Shown here in pieces: positions 53,799 to 62,160 of a DNA stretch of 64,000 bases. The stretch spans positions 124,001-188,000 of the forward strand of contig NZ_FTOC01000002.1 in NCBI RefSeq assembly GCF_900156645.1. The letters run 5' to 3'. The first letter of the stretch is position 1. Each line of letters starts with the position of its first letter. Made by a program: the position numbers and the translations under genes. The notes under the pieces were generated by a model. It made no database searches, was not told the origin of the DNA, and saw only the letters and a program-made list of their open reading frames with translations. Origin of the DNA: Salimicrobium flavidum (lineage in GTDB: Bacteria; Bacillota; Bacilli; Bacillales; Halobacillaceae).

Positions 53799-55476
53799 AG
53801 GGAAATCACTGGTATTCCGCGATCCGGAAGCTATCATTGAAGCCGATACGATAAAAGAAGTGAACAACGCTTTCACTGAGATCGAACGATGGTTAGACTC
53901 GGGGTATTACCTCGCGGGTTATGTAGCATATGAAGCCGCTCCGGCTTTTGACCCGGCATTTCAGGTCCGTGATCCGAGGGGGCCGCTTCTATGGTTCGGT
54001 GTGTTTCGGCACCCTGAGCATGATGCAGATAAGAACACGGGGCGTTACGAGATTTCCGAATGGGAGCTTGATGCAGGGTACCAAACCTACCGGGATGGTA
54101 TAGGAAAAATCAAAGAAGCCATCGGAAGAGGTGATACCTACCAGGTCAACTATACAGCCAGATGGAAAGCGGATTTTAAAGGAGACCCCTATGCGTTCTT
54201 CGAAAAACTGGCCCGTGGTCAGCAAGGGCAGTACAGCGCCTATCTGGAAACCGGAACAAGTGCTATTTTGTCGGCTTCTCCCGAGCTTTTTTTCAAAAAA
54301 GAAAAGTCATTACTTACCACACGTCCGATGAAAGGAACAGCTGCGAGAGGGAGAACATTTGAAGAAGATGAAAGGAACAAGGCGGAGCTTTTCTCCTCGG
54401 AAAAAGAACGGGCAGAGAATGTTATGATTGTGGATTTATTAAGAAATGATATCGGTCGAGTTGCTGAAAAAGTACGTGTCCCTCATCTTTTTTCTATTGA
54501 AACGTATCCCACTGTTCATCAGTTGACTTCGACTGTGGAGGGAGATATAGATGTAAATACTTCATTGTGGGAGTTATTCAGAGCCTTGTTCCCATGCGGA
54601 TCAATCACCGGTGCTCCTAAAGTGAAGACGATGGAATACATTAAATCGCTCGAAGAAACACCGAGGGATGTATACTGCGGAGCCATCGGATATATCACGC
54701 CGGAAAGGGATATGGTATTCAATGTTCCGATCAGAACGGTGAAAATTGAAGACGGGGAAGCTGTGTATGGTTCTGGGGGAGGTATTACCTGGGATTCCGG
54801 CTCTTATTCGGAATACGAGGAAATGAAAATTAAAGCGAAACTGCTGGATACAGAGTGGCCGGTCTTTCATCTTCTGGAGACGATGAAAGCGGAAAATGGA
54901 AGTATCCCGCAATTAGACAGACATATGAAGCGACTTGAACAATCAGCCGCTTACTTTTCCTATCCTTTTGATGAAACGAAGATCCACTGTGAGCTTAAGC
55001 GTGTGACTGGAGGTTCTGAAATAGAGAAGGTACGCCTTCTTCTTTCGGAAGAAGGGGAGGTCCATGCAGAAGCTGAAGCATATGAGGATATTGAAAAAAC
55101 ATACCGGGCTTTTCTTGCTGCTACCCCGATAGATAAAAAAGATCTCTTCTATTATCATAAGACGACGAATCGCGCCATTTATGATAGGCGAGCAAAAGAA
55201 GGAGCGGACACGGTCCTGCTATGGAACGAAAATCGGGAACTTACGGAGTTCACTTTTGCGAATCTGGTCGTGAAAAAAGCCGGAAACTACTTTACTCCTC
55301 CGGTAGAAAGCGGCTTGCTCGCAGGGGTGAAAAGACAGGAACTGGTAGAGAAGGGGTCAGTACAGGAACAGACGCTTTATGTGGATGAGCTTCCTCAATT
55401 CGAAGAGATATGGATGGTGAACGGTCTGCGTGGATGGATAAGAGTCGAAATATTGGAAGAGAACGATGAAAATTGA
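53776..55476 (+). CDS. pabB: Aminodeoxychorismate synthase component I fused to aminodeoxychorismate lyase
   Basis: A 566-residue fusion. The chorismate-binding domain (~90-350) has DTYQVNYT, RPMKGTAARG, LIVDLLRNDIGR-like VDLLRNDIGR, FPCGSITGAPKVKTMEYI and GAIGYITPERDMVF. The C-terminal part (~365-566) is a PLP fold-type IV lyase (HKTTNRAIYD, NENRELTEFTFANLVV, GLLAGVKRQELVEKG). One polypeptide thus converts chorismate and ammonia to 4-aminobenzoate, with PabA supplying the ammonia. ATG 53776 follows AAAGGTGGG within pabA. Confidence 0.94.
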   Translation: MHLHFRFEGKSLVFRDPEAIIEADTIKEVNNAFTEIERWLDSGYYLAGYVAYEAAPAFDPAFQVRDPRGPLLWFGVFRHPEHDADKNTGRYEISEWELDAGYQTYRDGIGKIKEAIGRGDTYQVNYTARWKADFKGDPYAFFEKLARGQQGQYSAYLETGTSAILSASPELFFKKEKSLLTTRPMKGTAARGRTFEEDERNKAELFSSEKERAENVMIVDLLRNDIGRVAEKVRVPHLFSIETYPTVHQLTSTVEGDIDVNTSLWELFRALFPCGSITGAPKVKTMEYIKSLEETPRDVYCGAIGYITPERDMVFNVPIRTVKIEDGEAVYGSGGGITWDSGSYSEYEEMKIKAKLLDTEWPVFHLLETMKAENGSIPQLDRHMKRLEQSAAYFSYPFDETKIHCELKRVTGGSEIEKVRLLLSEEGEVHAEAEAYEDIEKTYRAFLAATPIDKKDLFYYHKTTNRAIYDRRAKEGADTVLLWNENRELTEFTFANLVVKKAGNYFTPPVESGLLAGVKRQELVEKGSVQEQTLYVDELPQFEEIWMVNGLRGWIRVEILEENDEN

Positions 55477-55503
55477 AAAAAGCCGGGGGGATCCCGGCTT
55501 TTT
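55477..55503 (+). terminator. pab operon terminator
   Basis: AAAAAGCCGGG pairs with CCCGGCTTTTT, directly after the pabB stop codon. Confidence 0.9.
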
Positions 55504-55565
55504 GTAAGGTTGAATAGTAAGGTTCGTTTTGAGTGGGAGTGGGTTTAGAACGGACTTTTCCGCAT

Positions 55566-55690
55566 TTCTTTGTCTAGTTTCACCATCCAGAAATTCATGT
55601 CATAAGTAGCCTGGATCAGAGAAAGGGAAGAGCGCCTTTCATCTGACCGGTCTACTTATGCCAGTATTTCTAAGCGGGATGGCTACACTT
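55566..55690 (+). repeat. R1 repeat copy C (class 2)
   Basis: Left flank TTTGTCTAGTTTC. Outer arms AGAAAT (55589-55594) and ATTTCT (55666-55671). Inner arms ATAAGTAG (55602-55609) and CTACTTAT (55652-55659). The loop has GGATCAGAGAAAGGG with CTTTCATCTGACC. It lies between the convergent pabB and DUF779 genes, and its right flank runs into the DUF779 stop codon. Confidence 0.85.
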
Positions 55691-56048
55691 TCCGCGTATT
55701 CAATTCGTCGTTTTCTTCTTTAGTGAAGGCGCGGGAACGAGTCAGGAAGCGTTTGCCTTCGACCCCTTCGAGAGAAAACATACCTCCGCGTCCTTCTACG
55801 ACATCGATGATCAGCTGGGTGTGCTTCCAGTATTCAAACTGTTTTTTGTGAATATAGAACGGAACACCTGCGATTTCACCGATTTTAAGATCCTGGGCTC
55901 CAACCATAAGGTCGCCTTCCGGATAACACATTGGAGAGCTTCCGTCACAGCAGCCGCCGGATTGATGGAACATGAGGTTTCCATGTTTCTCTTTCAGGCT
56001 GTCAATAAGCGCGATTGCTTCTTCTGTAGCTGTAACTCGTTCAGCCAT
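55683..56048 (-). CDS. DUF779 protein, acetaldehyde dehydrogenase-associated
   Basis: A 121-residue cytoplasmic protein of the DUF779 family. A Cys-rich motif, HQSGGCCDGSSPMCYPEGD, may bind metal or accept thiols. DUF779 genes usually accompany aldehyde dehydrogenases of the ExaC/AldA type; here the dehydrogenase is the next gene upstream, across a 231-nt R1 repeat block. The activity is unknown. The ribosome site AGAAAGGATG lies at the edge of that repeat block. Confidence 0.88.
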   Translation of the reverse strand: MAERVTATEEAIALIDSLKEKHGNLMFHQSGGCCDGSSPMCYPEGDLMVGAQDLKIGEIAGVPFYIHKKQFEYWKHTQLIIDVVEGRGGMFSLEGVEGKRFLTRSRAFTKEENDELNTRKV

Positions 56049-56060
56049 TGATATTCATCC

Positions 56061-56200
56061 TTTCTAAGCGGAGGTTTTCCGCTTTTGATGTCTAGCTTTA
56101 AAGTTGAAAACTCTGTAACATAAGTGGTCCGCTCTGTTGCGGGAAAAGTCCTGCGAAGACGGAAGCGACCACTTATGTAAGTAATTCTCACCGTAGCTGT
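56061..56200 (+). repeat. R1 repeat copy D (class 1)
   Basis: ACATAAGTGGTC (56118-56129) pairs perfectly with GACCACTTATGT (56167-56178), the longest inner stem of the family. The loop has TTGCGGG and CCTGCGAA. The left flank GCTTTTGATGTCTAGCTTT is preceded by an orphan right flank (TTCTAAGCGGAGG). It lies between aldehyde dehydrogenase and DUF779, two genes expected to share a transcript. Confidence 0.8.
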
Positions 56201-56207
56201 CCATTTG

Positions 56208-56275
56208 TTATCGAGCTTCAACATCCCAAAATCCGTGTCCCGATTAGCCCGGGTCAGAGAAAAAGGGGTGCTTTT
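56208..56275 (+). repeat. R1 half copy D2 (class 2)
   Basis: TATCGAGCTTCAACATCCC, then AAAATCCGTGTCC and GGGTCAGAGAAAAAGGGG match the left half of class 2 copies. The right half is missing. It abuts the 3' end of the aldehyde dehydrogenase gene. Confidence 0.55.
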
Positions 56276-56279
56276 TCTT

Positions 56280-57800
56280 CTAAAAGAATCCTAGTTTCTG
56301 AGGGCTGTAGCTGACCAGCATATTTTTGGTCTGTTGATAATGACCGAGCATCATCTTGTGGTTCTCGCGCCCGATACCGGACATCTTGTAGCCGCCGAAT
56401 GCAGCGTGAGCCGGATAGGCGTGGAAACAGTTCGTCCATACACGACCTGCCTGTATGCCGCGTCCAAAACGGTAGGCTGTATTGACATTTCGTGTCCAGA
56501 TTCCTGCGCCAAGTCCGTAAAGGGTATCGTTGGCGATTTCCATCGCTTCCTCTTCATCTTTGAACGTCGTAACGGAAAGAACCGGACCGAAGATTTCTTC
56601 CTGGAAGATACGCATATCGTTCGTTCCTTTGAATACCGTCGGTGTTACATAATATCCTTCGGAAAGATCTCCATCGAGCTTTTTCTGTTCTCCTCCCGTC
56701 AACAGTTCAGCTCCTTCATCTTTACCGATTTCAAGATAAGAGAGGACCTTTTCGAGCTGTTCCGATGAAGCTTGAGCACCCATGGCCACATTAGGGTCAA
56801 GCGGGTTGCCCATTTTAATTGCTTCTACACGTTTGATTGCTCTTTCGATGAACTCATCATAGATGGATTCATGTACAAGTGCACGCGATGGACACGTACA
56901 TACTTCACCCTGGTTAAGCGCGAACATGACGAAGCCTTCGATCGCTTTATCTAGGAAATCATCATCTTCCTGCATAATGTCAGGGAAGAATATGTTCGGT
57001 GATTTACCGCCAAGTTCGAGGGTGACGGGGATTATGTTTTGGGATGCATACTGCATAATCATTCTGCCAGTCGTCGTTTCTCCTGTGAAGGCGACTTTCT
57101 GGATATCAGGGTGCTGGGCAAGAGGTTTACCTGTTTCCAGACCGAAGCCGTTCACGATATTCAGTACGCCTCCTGGAAGCAGATCCTCAATCATTTCCAG
57201 GAAATAGAGGATGGAAACAGGTGTCTGTTCTGCAGGTTTCAGTACGACACAGTTTCCGGCAGCAAGTGCAGGAGCCAGTTTCCAGGTGGCCATAAGTATA
57301 GGGAAGTTCCAGGGAATGATCTGTCCTACGACGCCGAGAGGTTCATTGAAGTGGTAAGCGACTGTGTCTTCGTCGATTTGTCCAATCGATCCTTCCTGAG
57401 CACGAATCGCTCCTGCGAAGTAGCGGAAATGGTCGATAGCGAGTGGGATATCTGCGTTGAGAGTTTCGCGGACAGCTTTTCCATTTTCCCATGTTTCTGC
57501 GATAGCTAGATTTTCAAGGTTCTCTTCAATACGATCTGCAATTTTATTTAGAATATTCGCTCTCTCAGCAGCAGAAGTGGCTCCCCAGGAAGCTTTTGCC
57601 TTATGTCCTGCTTCGACAGCTTTATTTATGTCTTCTTCTGTGGACCTGGCCACTCTGGTGAAGTTTTTGCCGGTGACTGGAGAAACGTTGTCAAAATACT
57701 GACCCTTTTCAGGGGCCGTCCATTTTCCTCCAATATAGTTTTCGTATTGCTCTTTGAATTGGACAGGTGATCCTTCGGTGTTCGGGTTTTGGTATACCAT
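56280..57800 (-). CDS. Aldehyde dehydrogenase (ExaC/AldA-like)
   Basis: A 506-residue NAD-dependent aldehyde dehydrogenase. Cofactor motif [22 protein letters not shown], general base in [12 protein letters not shown], nucleophile Cys in [11 protein letters not shown], and the C-terminal [20 protein letters not shown] typical of the acetaldehyde-type enzymes. Pairing with DUF779 supports oxidation of acetaldehyde or similar short aldehydes. ATG 57800 follows AGGAGG. A strong promoter and a perfect cre box lie upstream, so it is probably repressed on good sugars. Confidence 0.93.
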   Translation of the reverse strand: MVYQNPNTEGSPVQFKEQYENYIGGKWTAPEKGQYFDNVSPVTGKNFTRVARSTEEDINKAVEAGHKAKASWGATSAAERANILNKIADRIEENLENLAIAETWENGKAVRETLNADIPLAIDHFRYFAGAIRAQEGSIGQIDEDTVAYHFNEPLGVVGQIIPWNFPILMATWKLAPALAAGNCVVLKPAEQTPVSILYFLEMIEDLLPGGVLNIVNGFGLETGKPLAQHPDIQKVAFTGETTTGRMIMQYASQNIIPVTLELGGKSPNIFFPDIMQEDDDFLDKAIEGFVMFALNQGEVCTCPSRALVHESIYDEFIERAIKRVEAIKMGNPLDPNVAMGAQASSEQLEKVLSYLEIGKDEGAELLTGGEQKKLDGDLSEGYYVTPTVFKGTNDMRIFQEEIFGPVLSVTTFKDEEEAMEIANDTLYGLGAGIWTRNVNTAYRFGRGIQAGRVWTNCFHAYPAHAAFGGYKMSGIGRENHKMMLGHYQQTKNMLVSYSPQKLGFF

Positions 57801-57825
57801 GCAATCAATCCTCCTGTGTACTATT

Positions 57826-57873
57826 TGAAAACGGTTACATGTAAAATTTAGCATGAAGATGAAATGTTGTCAA
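57826..57873 (-). promoter_or_regulatory. Aldehyde dehydrogenase promoter with perfect cre box
   Basis: On the minus strand TTGACA (57873-57868), 17 bp, TAAATT (57850-57845). TGAAAACGGTTACA at 57826-57839 (read on +; the motif is near-symmetric) fits the cre consensus TGWAANCGNTNWCA at every fixed position and covers the expected RNA start. TTGTCA-N6-TGACAA around the -35 (57867-57884) is a further inverted repeat. Confidence 0.82.
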
Positions 57874-57940
57874 TTATCTGACAAGTTCGTGTGTGATGCT
57901 TTTCTGATATAATGTCAGAAGATTGAAAGGAGTGGGAGTG

Positions 57941-58804
57941 ATGACGAAAAAAGTATTGCTCGTCGATGGCATGGCTCTATTATTTCGTGCTTTTTATGCT
58001 ACGGCTATGAGCAATTATTATATGATCAATTCAAAAGGGGTACCGACCAATGCGGTGTATGGGATGGTTAAGCATCTCTTCACGGCAGTGAGAGAATATG
58101 AACCGACACACGTGGTGGCGTGCTGGGATATGGGAAGCAAAACATTCAGAAATGATCTTCTCGAAAGTTACAAAGCTAATCGAAGTGCCCCTCCGGAAGA
58201 AATGGTTCCGCAATTCGATCTTGCTAAAGAAGTGACGGAAGCGCTCAACATACCAAACGTTGGCATGGCAGGGTATGAAGCGGACGATTGTATTGGAACA
58301 CTCAGCCACCATTACCGTGAAGAAGCCGAAGTACTTATCCTTACCGGAGACCAGGACATGCTTCAGCTACTGGAACCGAATGTGTCTGTTGTTCTGTTGA
58401 AGAAAGGGTATGGAAACTATGCCGAATATACAGTAGAACGCTTGCATGAAGAAAAAGGAATAACACCGAAGCAGCTTATTGATTTGAAAGCCTTCATGGG
58501 AGATAGCAGTGACAATTATGCCGGCGTGAAAGGCATTGGAGAGAAGACTGCGTTGAAGTTACTTCATCAGTATGAGTCCATCGAAGGGATTCTTGAAAAC
58601 ATAGAGCATCTGACAAAAGGTCAAAGAGGCAAAATCGAATCGGATTTGGATATGCTTCATTTGTCGAGGGATATTGCTGAAATTCGTTGTAATGCAGAAG
58701 TGTACCATTCTTTGGAGAGGGCAGTGTTTGACGTGAATGAAGAGCGTATGGCGGAAAAATTCAATGAGCTGGAATTCAGGAACTGGAGAAAGAACCTGTT
58801 GTGA
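57941..58804 (+). CDS. ypcP: 5'-3' exonuclease YpcP
   Basis: A 287-residue flap/exonuclease domain protein equal to the N-terminal domain of DNA polymerase I without a polymerase. Metal-binding Asp clusters are VDGMALLFRAFYA, CWDMGSKTFRNDL, GYEADDCIGTL, TGDQDMLQLL and FMGDSSDNYAGVKGIGEKTA. It removes RNA primers or flaps during replication and repair. ATG 57941 is 8 nt after AAAGGAG, behind a TATAAT box at 57908-57913. It is monocistronic. Confidence 0.93.
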   Translation: MTKKVLLVDGMALLFRAFYATAMSNYYMINSKGVPTNAVYGMVKHLFTAVREYEPTHVVACWDMGSKTFRNDLLESYKANRSAPPEEMVPQFDLAKEVTEALNIPNVGMAGYEADDCIGTLSHHYREEAEVLILTGDQDMLQLLEPNVSVVLLKKGYGNYAEYTVERLHEEKGITPKQLIDLKAFMGDSSDNYAGVKGIGEKTALKLLHQYESIEGILENIEHLTKGQRGKIESDLDMLHLSRDIAEIRCNAEVYHSLERAVFDVNEERMAEKFNELEFRNWRKNLL

Positions 58805-58825
58805 CTTCTTTTGCCTGAACTGAAA

Positions 58826-58863
58826 AAAACCTCCGAACTCTTTCATGTGAATTCGGAGGTTTT
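58826..58863 (+). terminator. ypcP terminator
   Basis: AAAACCTCCGAA pairs with TTCGGAGGTTTT across a 14-nt loop. Confidence 0.88.
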
Positions 58864-58879
58864 GTATTGTTTTTATAGC

Positions 58880-59002
58880 TTTCGCTTTTTCATGTCTAGC
58901 TACACCATTCAGAAGCACGTAAAATAAGCGGCTACTCCTGTTTCGGGAAAATCATCCGAATCCAAGAGCATCCGCTTATTTTTAAGCTTCTAAACGAATG
59001 GT
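58880..59002 (+). repeat. R1 repeat copy E (class 1)
   Basis: Outer arms AGAAGC (58911-58916) and GCTTCT (58986-58991). Inner arms AAAATAAGCGG (58921-58931) and CCGCTTATTTT (58972-58982). The loop has TTTCGGG and CCGAA. Left flank CGCTTTTTCATGTCTAGCT; the right flank merges into copy F. Copies E, F and G together fill the 457 nt between the convergent ypcP and SDR genes. Confidence 0.88.
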
Positions 59003-59125
59003 TCCGCTTTTCATGTCCAGCTGCAGCTCCCAGAAATTCGTGTCACAAGTAGCTCGGATCAGAGAAAGGGAAGTACAACTTTCGTCTGACCAATCTACTT
59101 ATGCCAGTATTTCTAAGCGGTCGCT
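59003..59125 (+). repeat. R1 repeat copy F (class 2)
   Basis: Outer arms AGAAAT (59032-59037) and ATTTCT (59109-59114). Inner arms AAGTAG (59047-59052) and CTACTT (59095-59100). The loop has GGATCAGAGAAAGGG with CTTTCGTCTGACC. The left flank CGCTTTTCATGTCCAGCT is shared as the right flank of E. Confidence 0.88.
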
Positions 59126-59257
59126 TTCGCTTTTCTTGTCTAGCTTCGCCCCCGGAAGTCCGTGTCCTAAGCAGTGATTTCTTTTTCAGGAAAAAACACC
59201 TGAAAAGAGAAACCCCTGCTTACGCCAGAACTTCTAAGCAGGGAGGCTCCGCTTTTC
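59120..59257 (+). repeat. R1 repeat copy G (class 3)
   Basis: Outer arms GAAGT (59155-59159) and ACTTC (59230-59234). Inner arms AAGCAG (59169-59174) and CTGCTT (59216-59221). The loop hairpin is TTTTCAGG (59183-59190) with CCTGAAAA (59199-59206). The right flank GGCTCCGCTTTTCTTC ends just before the SDR stop codon at 59262. Confidence 0.88.
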
Positions 59258-59261
59258 TTCA

Positions 59262-59897
59262 TTACCTCAATGTTTTCAGGGCTTCTTCGATTTGAGTGTC
59301 GCCGCTGATCACTTCGAACGTCTTATGGAAAGCGTTCGGTTCCTGAAGTGCGGCGATGATTGTTTTCGCTACATCCGCACGCGGGATTTCGCCGAATTCG
59401 ACCGTGTCGCCGACTTGGATTTTAGAAGTAGATTCTCCGTGGGTAAGACCACCGGGACGTACGATCGTATAATCAAGCTCGGTACTTTGCAGATATTCAT
59501 CCGCTTTTCCTTTTGCCTCCATATAATGACGCATATTTTCGTCTACACGACTCGGATCTCCGGCTGCAATGGAGCTGAGCATGACGAATTTCGTCATACC
59601 GAATTCTTCGGTGTGTTTGACGAGATTGATTGCGCCTTCCTGATCGACAGCTACCGTCTGGTCAGGGCCTGTACTTGAACCTGATCCTGCTGCGAAGATG
59701 ACAGCGTCCATGCCTTTTACCGCATGACCTACATCTTTCGTGACATCTGCGAGGACAGGAATGCCCCCGAGTGATTCGATGGTTGCTTTCTGCTCTTCTT
59801 TACGGACCATTCCATAAGGTTCGTGTCCGTCTTCTTTTAGATATTGTACGAGCAAACGTCCTGTATGGCCGTTTGCACCAGCTACTAGTACTTTCAT
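59262..59897 (-). CDS. Atypical SDR, NAD(P)H-binding (YhfK-like)
   Basis: A 211-residue Rossmann-fold protein of the atypical short-chain dehydrogenase class (KVLVAGANGHTGRLLVQYL; VIFAAGSGSSTGP; MLSSIAAGDPSRV; YTIVRPGGLTHG). Such proteins bind NAD(P) and often act as flavin/quinone-type reductases or regulators; the true substrate is unknown. The ATG at 59897 has AAAGGAG 13 nt upstream, wider than usual. It is transcribed after the RecB-like nuclease gene, with a 64-nt gap. Confidence 0.87.
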   Translation of the reverse strand: MKVLVAGANGHTGRLLVQYLKEDGHEPYGMVRKEEQKATIESLGGIPVLADVTKDVGHAVKGMDAVIFAAGSGSSTGPDQTVAVDQEGAINLVKHTEEFGMTKFVMLSSIAAGDPSRVDENMRHYMEAKGKADEYLQSTELDYTIVRPGGLTHGESTSKIQVGDTVEFGEIPRADVAKTIIAALQEPNAFHKTFEVISGDTQIEEALKTLR

Positions 59898-59961
59898 AAA
59901 TAAATCAAAGCTCCTTTCCGTAAGTTGCTTACTTATCTTACATATCCGGTTGGATGAAGGT

Positions 59962-60894
59962 TTAAACATTTCCATCTGAAAAACATAACTCTTGAAAGTT
60001 ACAGGAGGCACAAATCCTTAAGTTTTGCTGCATAGGAAAAGAGGCGAGGGGTTTCGGGGCATTTTCCTCAGTATCCTCCATGTATTGCTCCATTTCCTGC
60101 AGACTCCGTTCGAAAATGTTCTGTACCTGAGAAAGATCTTGTTCGGAAAGCTGGTATTCCTGTGTCTCTCCGTCGAGGAGGTATTCGTTCCGGATGACGA
60201 TATCATCAAGAGATTCGACCGGAAAGGTATGTTTCACATAAAGAGCGTAAAGAGCAAGCTGATTCCTGTCTTCATCCGCCTGTTTTCCTGTTTTCCAGTC
60301 GACGATGATCCATTTCCCCGTGTCGAAGTGATAATACAGAAGGTCCATGACCACCCATACTTTCACGCCGTCGATACGCAGGTAACGGAATTTTTCGGAT
60401 TCGATGAAATCGGTTTTATCCATGTTCAGCATATCCCGGAACGTCGGGCTCGCGAAGAAGTTCTTCAATACGGTGTCGAGACGAAACTTTATTTTATCGA
60501 TTTTCTCTTCGGGTACCGTGTCTCCGTAATAGACTTCATGCAGCATTGTATAATCTTTCGGTCTGCGCCACCAGGCGAATTCTCTTTTGTAAGAGTCCCG
60601 GTAGGCCAGGTTTAGTCCGTGCCGGATGAAATCTTTCATCTTTTCCTCATCCGGGAGTTCTGCCGTCTTCCGGTAGTGATCGACGGCTTTTTCGATTGCA
60701 TCGTGAACCATGCTTCCAAAGTGCATCTCAAGATTGGTTATTTTTTTGAGCCTGTACGTCTGTTGCGGTAAACTGTCTATATCACTGAGCCACCCGTTGT
60801 GGGAAGTATAGTAATGATAAGCATATTTACGGGCGCAGGTCATTAGTGTTTTATGTCTGGCGATGGACCAGGATAATTCAGGGTATTTGGCCAT
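59962..60894 (-). CDS. Stand-alone PD-(D/E)XK nuclease, RecB-like with Fe-S Cys
   Basis: A 310-residue nuclease-fold protein. The core motif is VMDLLYYHFDTGKWIIVDWKTGK, with the catalytic Asp and Lys and a QLALYALYVKH helix (QxxxY) typical of the RecB family. One Cys near the N terminus (LMTCARKYAYHYY) and three near the C terminus (CASCNFQELC) match the four-Cys iron-sulfur staple of AddB and Cas4. No CRISPR array, helicase or cas gene is near, so it is a house-keeping or uncharacterised repair nuclease rather than Cas4. Confidence 0.85.
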   Translation of the reverse strand: MAKYPELSWSIARHKTLMTCARKYAYHYYTSHNGWLSDIDSLPQQTYRLKKITNLEMHFGSMVHDAIEKAVDHYRKTAELPDEEKMKDFIRHGLNLAYRDSYKREFAWWRRPKDYTMLHEVYYGDTVPEEKIDKIKFRLDTVLKNFFASPTFRDMLNMDKTDFIESEKFRYLRIDGVKVWVVMDLLYYHFDTGKWIIVDWKTGKQADEDRNQLALYALYVKHTFPVESLDDIVIRNEYLLDGETQEYQLSEQDLSQVQNIFERSLQEMEQYMEDTEENAPKPLASFPMQQNLRICASCNFQELCFSDGNV

Positions 60895-60949
60895 TAGGAA
60901 TCCTCCTATTACTTTATTATAGTAAAAATGAGAGAAAGGTGGAACGATA

Positions 60950-61753
60950 ATGATACCACGCGCATTGAGTATTGCGGGATCTGCAAGTCAGGGAAGTGCC
61001 GGTATTCAGGCGGATCTTAAAACATTCGAAGAGTTGGATGTCTACGGGATAAGTGCTGTGACCGCCCTGGTCGCCAATAACGAAGTGACAGAGAAGGGCG
61101 TATTCACTCAATCTACAGAAGCTGTCGAGGCCCAAGTACGTTCTTCAATGGAACATGTCGGTGCAGATGCATTGAAAACAGGGATGCTGTTTACGGATTC
61201 GATTATTAAAGTGACGGCGGAATTGCTGAATCAATACAGTAATATTCCTTATGTACTCGATCCGGTTATGATCGGAAAGATGGGAACACAGCTATTGAAG
61301 GACGAGGCCATTGAAAGTATGAAAAACGAATTGATTCCACTGGCGACGATAATCACCCCGAATTTGCAGGAGACGGGTAAGCTTCTTGATGAAAAAGCGC
61401 CGGAAACTTTAGAGGAGATGGAAAACGCCGTAAAGAAGTTATATGAACTTGGGGCAGATAACGTGCTTATCAAAGGAGGGGCACTGAAGGACTATCCGGC
61501 TGTGGATCTGCTTTTTGATGGTGAAATGATGACGGAGTATCGTTCTGAGCGGATCGACACGATTCATACAAGTGGAGCCGGTTGTACGTATTCGGCTGCG
61601 ATTACAGCCGGACTTGCCAAAGGGATGGATCTTGAGAACGCAGTGGGAGAGGCGAAACGGTTTGTTACAGCAGCGATTCGTCACGCTCTTTCCTTTGATA
61701 GAGGAATCGGCTCGACAAATCACGCAGCTGCACGTCTTTTTGGCGAAAAATAG
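60950..61753 (+). CDS. pdxK: Pyridoxine/pyridoxal/HMP kinase
   Basis: A 267-residue ribokinase-fold kinase of the ThiD/PdxK family. It begins ALSIAGSASQGSAGIQADLKTF, where most have AGSDSGGGAG. Other blocks are YVLDPVMIGKMG, ITPNLQETGKLL and the anion-hole motif HTSGAGCTYSAAITAGLAKG. By memory it aligns well with Bacillus subtilis PdxK, which phosphorylates pyridoxine and pyridoxal. ThiD activity cannot be excluded. The ribosome site is AGAAAGGTGG. It is divergent from the nuclease gene. Confidence 0.87.
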   Translation: MIPRALSIAGSASQGSAGIQADLKTFEELDVYGISAVTALVANNEVTEKGVFTQSTEAVEAQVRSSMEHVGADALKTGMLFTDSIIKVTAELLNQYSNIPYVLDPVMIGKMGTQLLKDEAIESMKNELIPLATIITPNLQETGKLLDEKAPETLEEMENAVKKLYELGADNVLIKGGALKDYPAVDLLFDGEMMTEYRSERIDTIHTSGAGCTYSAAITAGLAKGMDLENAVGEAKRFVTAAIRHALSFDRGIGSTNHAAARLFGEK

Positions 61754-61810
61754 CAGAGATTTGAACTGGAATCTTCGAATGGATGCCTATGTTTAATAGA
61801 AGAAAAATAA

Positions 61811-61994
61811 GGAGACTTCTGTGGGAACAGCACGAGCTGAAGATCCAATGGAAAGTGGATTGCTTGATCCATTTAGCTGAGGCCGTGCCCGCGGAAAGTG
61901 ATGGGTTGTTCTATTTATCCTTTTATAAACAGCGTACAAAACAAAAACCGAACACTATCGTTCGGTTTTTGTTTTGTACTATTTAGTTTTGTCC
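61811..61994 (+). repeat. R2 repeat copy c
   Basis: GGAGACTTCTGTGGGAACAG, then CACGAGCTGAAGATCC and GCTGAGGCCGTGCCCGCGG match copy a, and GTTTTGTCC at 61986-61994 matches the right end of copy b. A terminator-like hairpin (61934-61979) is inserted near the right end. It is noncoding, within the 514-nt gap between pdxK and trhO. Confidence 0.6.
61934..61979. terminator. Strong hairpin, probable pdxK terminator
   Basis: Arms of 20 bp (61934-61953 and 61960-61979; GTACAAAACAAAAACCGAAC and its exact complement) with a 6-nt loop. The right arm is T-rich, so it can stop transcription in both directions. Confidence 0.8.
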
Positions 61995-62014
61995 CAAGCT
62001 CCTTTAAATATAGT

Positions 62015-62160
62015 GAGTGTTCTAAACGGAATGGCTCTGCTTTTCTTTTCTAGCTGCATCACCCAGAAGCTCATGTCATAAGCAGAAATCTTATTTTCGG
62101 GCAAGGTCACCCAAAAAGTAAGCTTCCTGCTTATGCCAGCGCTTCTAAACGGGGTGATTC
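62015..62160 (+). repeat. R1 repeat copy H (class 1)
   Basis: An orphan right flank (TTCTAAACGGAATGGCTCTG) leads into CTTTTCTTTTCTAGCTGC. Outer arms AGAAGC (62065-62070) and GCTTCT (62141-62146). Inner arms ATAAGCAG (62078-62085) and CTGCTTAT (62127-62134). The loop has TTTTCGGG and CCCAAAAA. It is in tandem with copy I. Confidence 0.85.

Noticed and set aside
59962-60894. Cas4 of a CRISPR system
   Set aside because: No cas1, cas2 or array lies in the window; stand-alone RecB-like nucleases of this kind are known outside CRISPR.
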